DNA of 5,006 bases from Candidatus Electrothrix marina (lineage in GTDB: Bacteria; Desulfobacterota; Desulfobulbia; Desulfobulbales; Desulfobulbaceae): positions 1 to 5,006 of the forward strand of contig MTKS01000146.1 of NCBI GenBank assembly GCA_004028495.1. Direction: 5' to 3'. The translations under genes and the position numbers were made by a program. A model generated the notes under the pieces. That model was given only the letters and a program-made list of their open reading frames with translations, was not told the origin of the DNA and did no database searches. Positions 4,191 through 5,006 of the stretch are shown one piece after another (positions within the stretch are counted from its first letter, which is position 1; every line of letters starts with the position of its first letter).

Positions 4191-5006
4191 TCACACCTGC
4201 AACACCTCTTCAACAAATCGGGTAAACGGCAGCACCCGTACACGCAGATCTGCGATTTCATAGTCATCCTGTCCGGTATGCACCTGATAAAAGCAGGGGA
4301 TATCTGTTCGTTCAGCAAAGTAGGAAAGATGCTTGCTCAAGGATTTCGCCCCGATCTTGCATTCAACGGCAAAAACCGGCACATTGTCCCGCAGCACCAC
4401 AAAATCAACCTCCCGTTTCAGATTATCCCGCAGGAAGCATAACTCCATGCTGTCGCCAAGGGTGTCCTCCTGATAATGACAATATTTTAAAAGATTGGAG
4501 GCGACTAGGTTCTCAAACCGTGCTCCGGGATCAGGACAAAGAGACCAGTCCCAGAGGTACAGCTTTTTATCTTTTTTCAGGGACTTGATCTTGTTGGCGG
4601 CAAAGGGTCTGATCCGAAAACAGTAGTAGAGGTTTTCCAGAATGCGCACCCAGCGGTCAACCGCCTCATGAGAGGCAACTAAATCCTCCCGCAGGGAATT
4701 GATGGACAGGAGCGAGGCCACTCGGTCTTGAAGCAGGACAGCGAGTAGATCCAGCTGGCTTATTTCCCGCACCTGTTCCAGCGAGACCAGATCTTCATGG
4801 ATTACCCTGGAGATGCGTTCCCGCTGCCAGCGTTTCCAATTCCGTTCCGACTGAGCAAAAAAGGGTTCCGGGAAACCGCCGAATCTGAGCAGAGCCTCCA
4901 CATCCTGGGATGACGGGTTTCGGCTCAGTTCGTAGAGAGACAAGGGGTGGAGGCGATAATAATGATAGCGGCCCTGGAGCGAATCCCCGCCCTTGCGGTA
5001 ATAATC
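4191..5006 (-). CDS. AAA-type ATPase with DUF4143 C-terminal domain (N-terminus beyond the right edge)
   Basis: The visible 271 residues run from the right edge to a TGA at 4193-4191 and start in mid-protein with DYYRKGGDSLQGRYHYYRLH. This matches the end of the P-loop ATPase part in this family, where a RGG-SL-GRY-Y-RLHP pattern precedes the DUF4143 region. No stop interrupts the frame up to the edge, so the TTG at 4943 is not a real start. Further marks are a FGGFPEPF motif (visible residues about 42-49), GARFENLVASNLLKY (161-175), KREVDFVVLRDN (197-208) and FAVECKIG (212-219). The VD and E-C-K residues resemble a PD-(D/E)XK-type active site that DUF4143 domains often keep. Walker motifs would lie outside the window. 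Function in this family is largely unknown. The gene converges with the Uma2-family gene, and no intrinsic terminator separates them. Confidence 0.86.
   Translation of the reverse strand, partial: DYYRKGGDSLQGRYHYYRLHPLSLYELSRNPSSQDVEALLRFGGFPEPFFAQSERNWKRWQRERISRVIHEDLVSLEQVREISQLDLLAVLLQDRVASLLSINSLREDLVASHEAVDRWVRILENLYYCFRIRPFAANKIKSLKKDKKLYLWDWSLCPDPGARFENLVASNLLKYCHYQEDTLGDSMELCFLRDNLKREVDFVVLRDNVPVFAVECKIGAKSLSKHLSYFAERTDIPCFYQVHTGQDDYEIADLRVRVLPFTRFVEEVLQV

Noticed and set aside
4151..4214. GTTGAGGAG and CTCTTCAAC pairing as a terminator between the convergent genes
   Set aside because: The arms are 46 nt apart, include a G-U pair and lie within coding sequence; there is no compact stem with an adjacent T-tract.
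4008..4442. 144-codon plus-strand open frame overlapping the ends of the two convergent genes
   Set aside because: It overlaps both the Uma2 gene and the DUF4143 gene in other frames, and its translation matches nothing recognisable.
4191..4943. Treating TTG 4943 as the true start of the DUF4143 protein
   Set aside because: The frame stays open to the window edge, and the extra 21 codons match the family pattern (GGDSLQGRY...YRLHP), so the gene is truncated by the window rather than starting there.
1..5006. CRISPR arrays, tRNA or rRNA genes, and insertion-sequence ends
   Set aside because: No spaced direct repeats, cloverleaf-like segments, rRNA motifs or transposase-type frames with terminal inverted repeats were seen on either strand.

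Overview
The window looks like chromosomal DNA from a Gram-negative bacterium with mid-range G+C. The protein styles (a SucD tail, a rhomboid with an N-terminal cytosolic region, an HflK/HflC pair) resemble sulfate-reducing Desulfobacterota, perhaps the Desulfobulbales. That placement is a recall-based impression, not a database result.

Layout, left to right. (1) The 3' end of sucD (succinyl-CoA synthetase alpha, stop at 248) lies 3 nt before a rhomboid intramembrane serine protease gene (252-1193). (2) A 268-bp intergenic stretch (1194-1461) holds a candidate promoter overlapping a palindrome, a near-perfect GC-rich hairpin (1327-1348), a TATAAT box (1396-1401) and a tandem 12-bp duplication carrying the ribosome-binding site. 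(3) hflK and hflC (1462-3633) encode the SPFH-family regulators of the FtsH membrane protease. hflK is split: its N-terminus reads in frame 1 (1462-1713) and the rest in frame 2 (1562-2542), so a +1 shift is needed to join them. The 152-bp hflK-hflC gap holds two adjacent hairpins and a coding-like stretch without a start codon. (4) A strong, possibly bidirectional terminator (3675-3708) closes the hfl unit. (5) Accessory-type genes follow: a small Uma2/DUF820 PD-(D/E)XK-like protein (3755-4174), and, converging on it with a 16-nt gap, the C-terminal half of an AAA-type ATPase with a DUF4143 domain, which runs off the right edge.

The left and middle parts are housekeeping: TCA-cycle metabolism and membrane-protein quality control, with rhomboid and FtsH-HflKC both acting on membrane proteins. 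The right part belongs to gene families that are often present in many copies and spread between genomes. I do not see a clearly new biological system. The most notable anomaly is the split reading frame of hflK, followed by the structured leader in front of it and the structured hflK-hflC gap.
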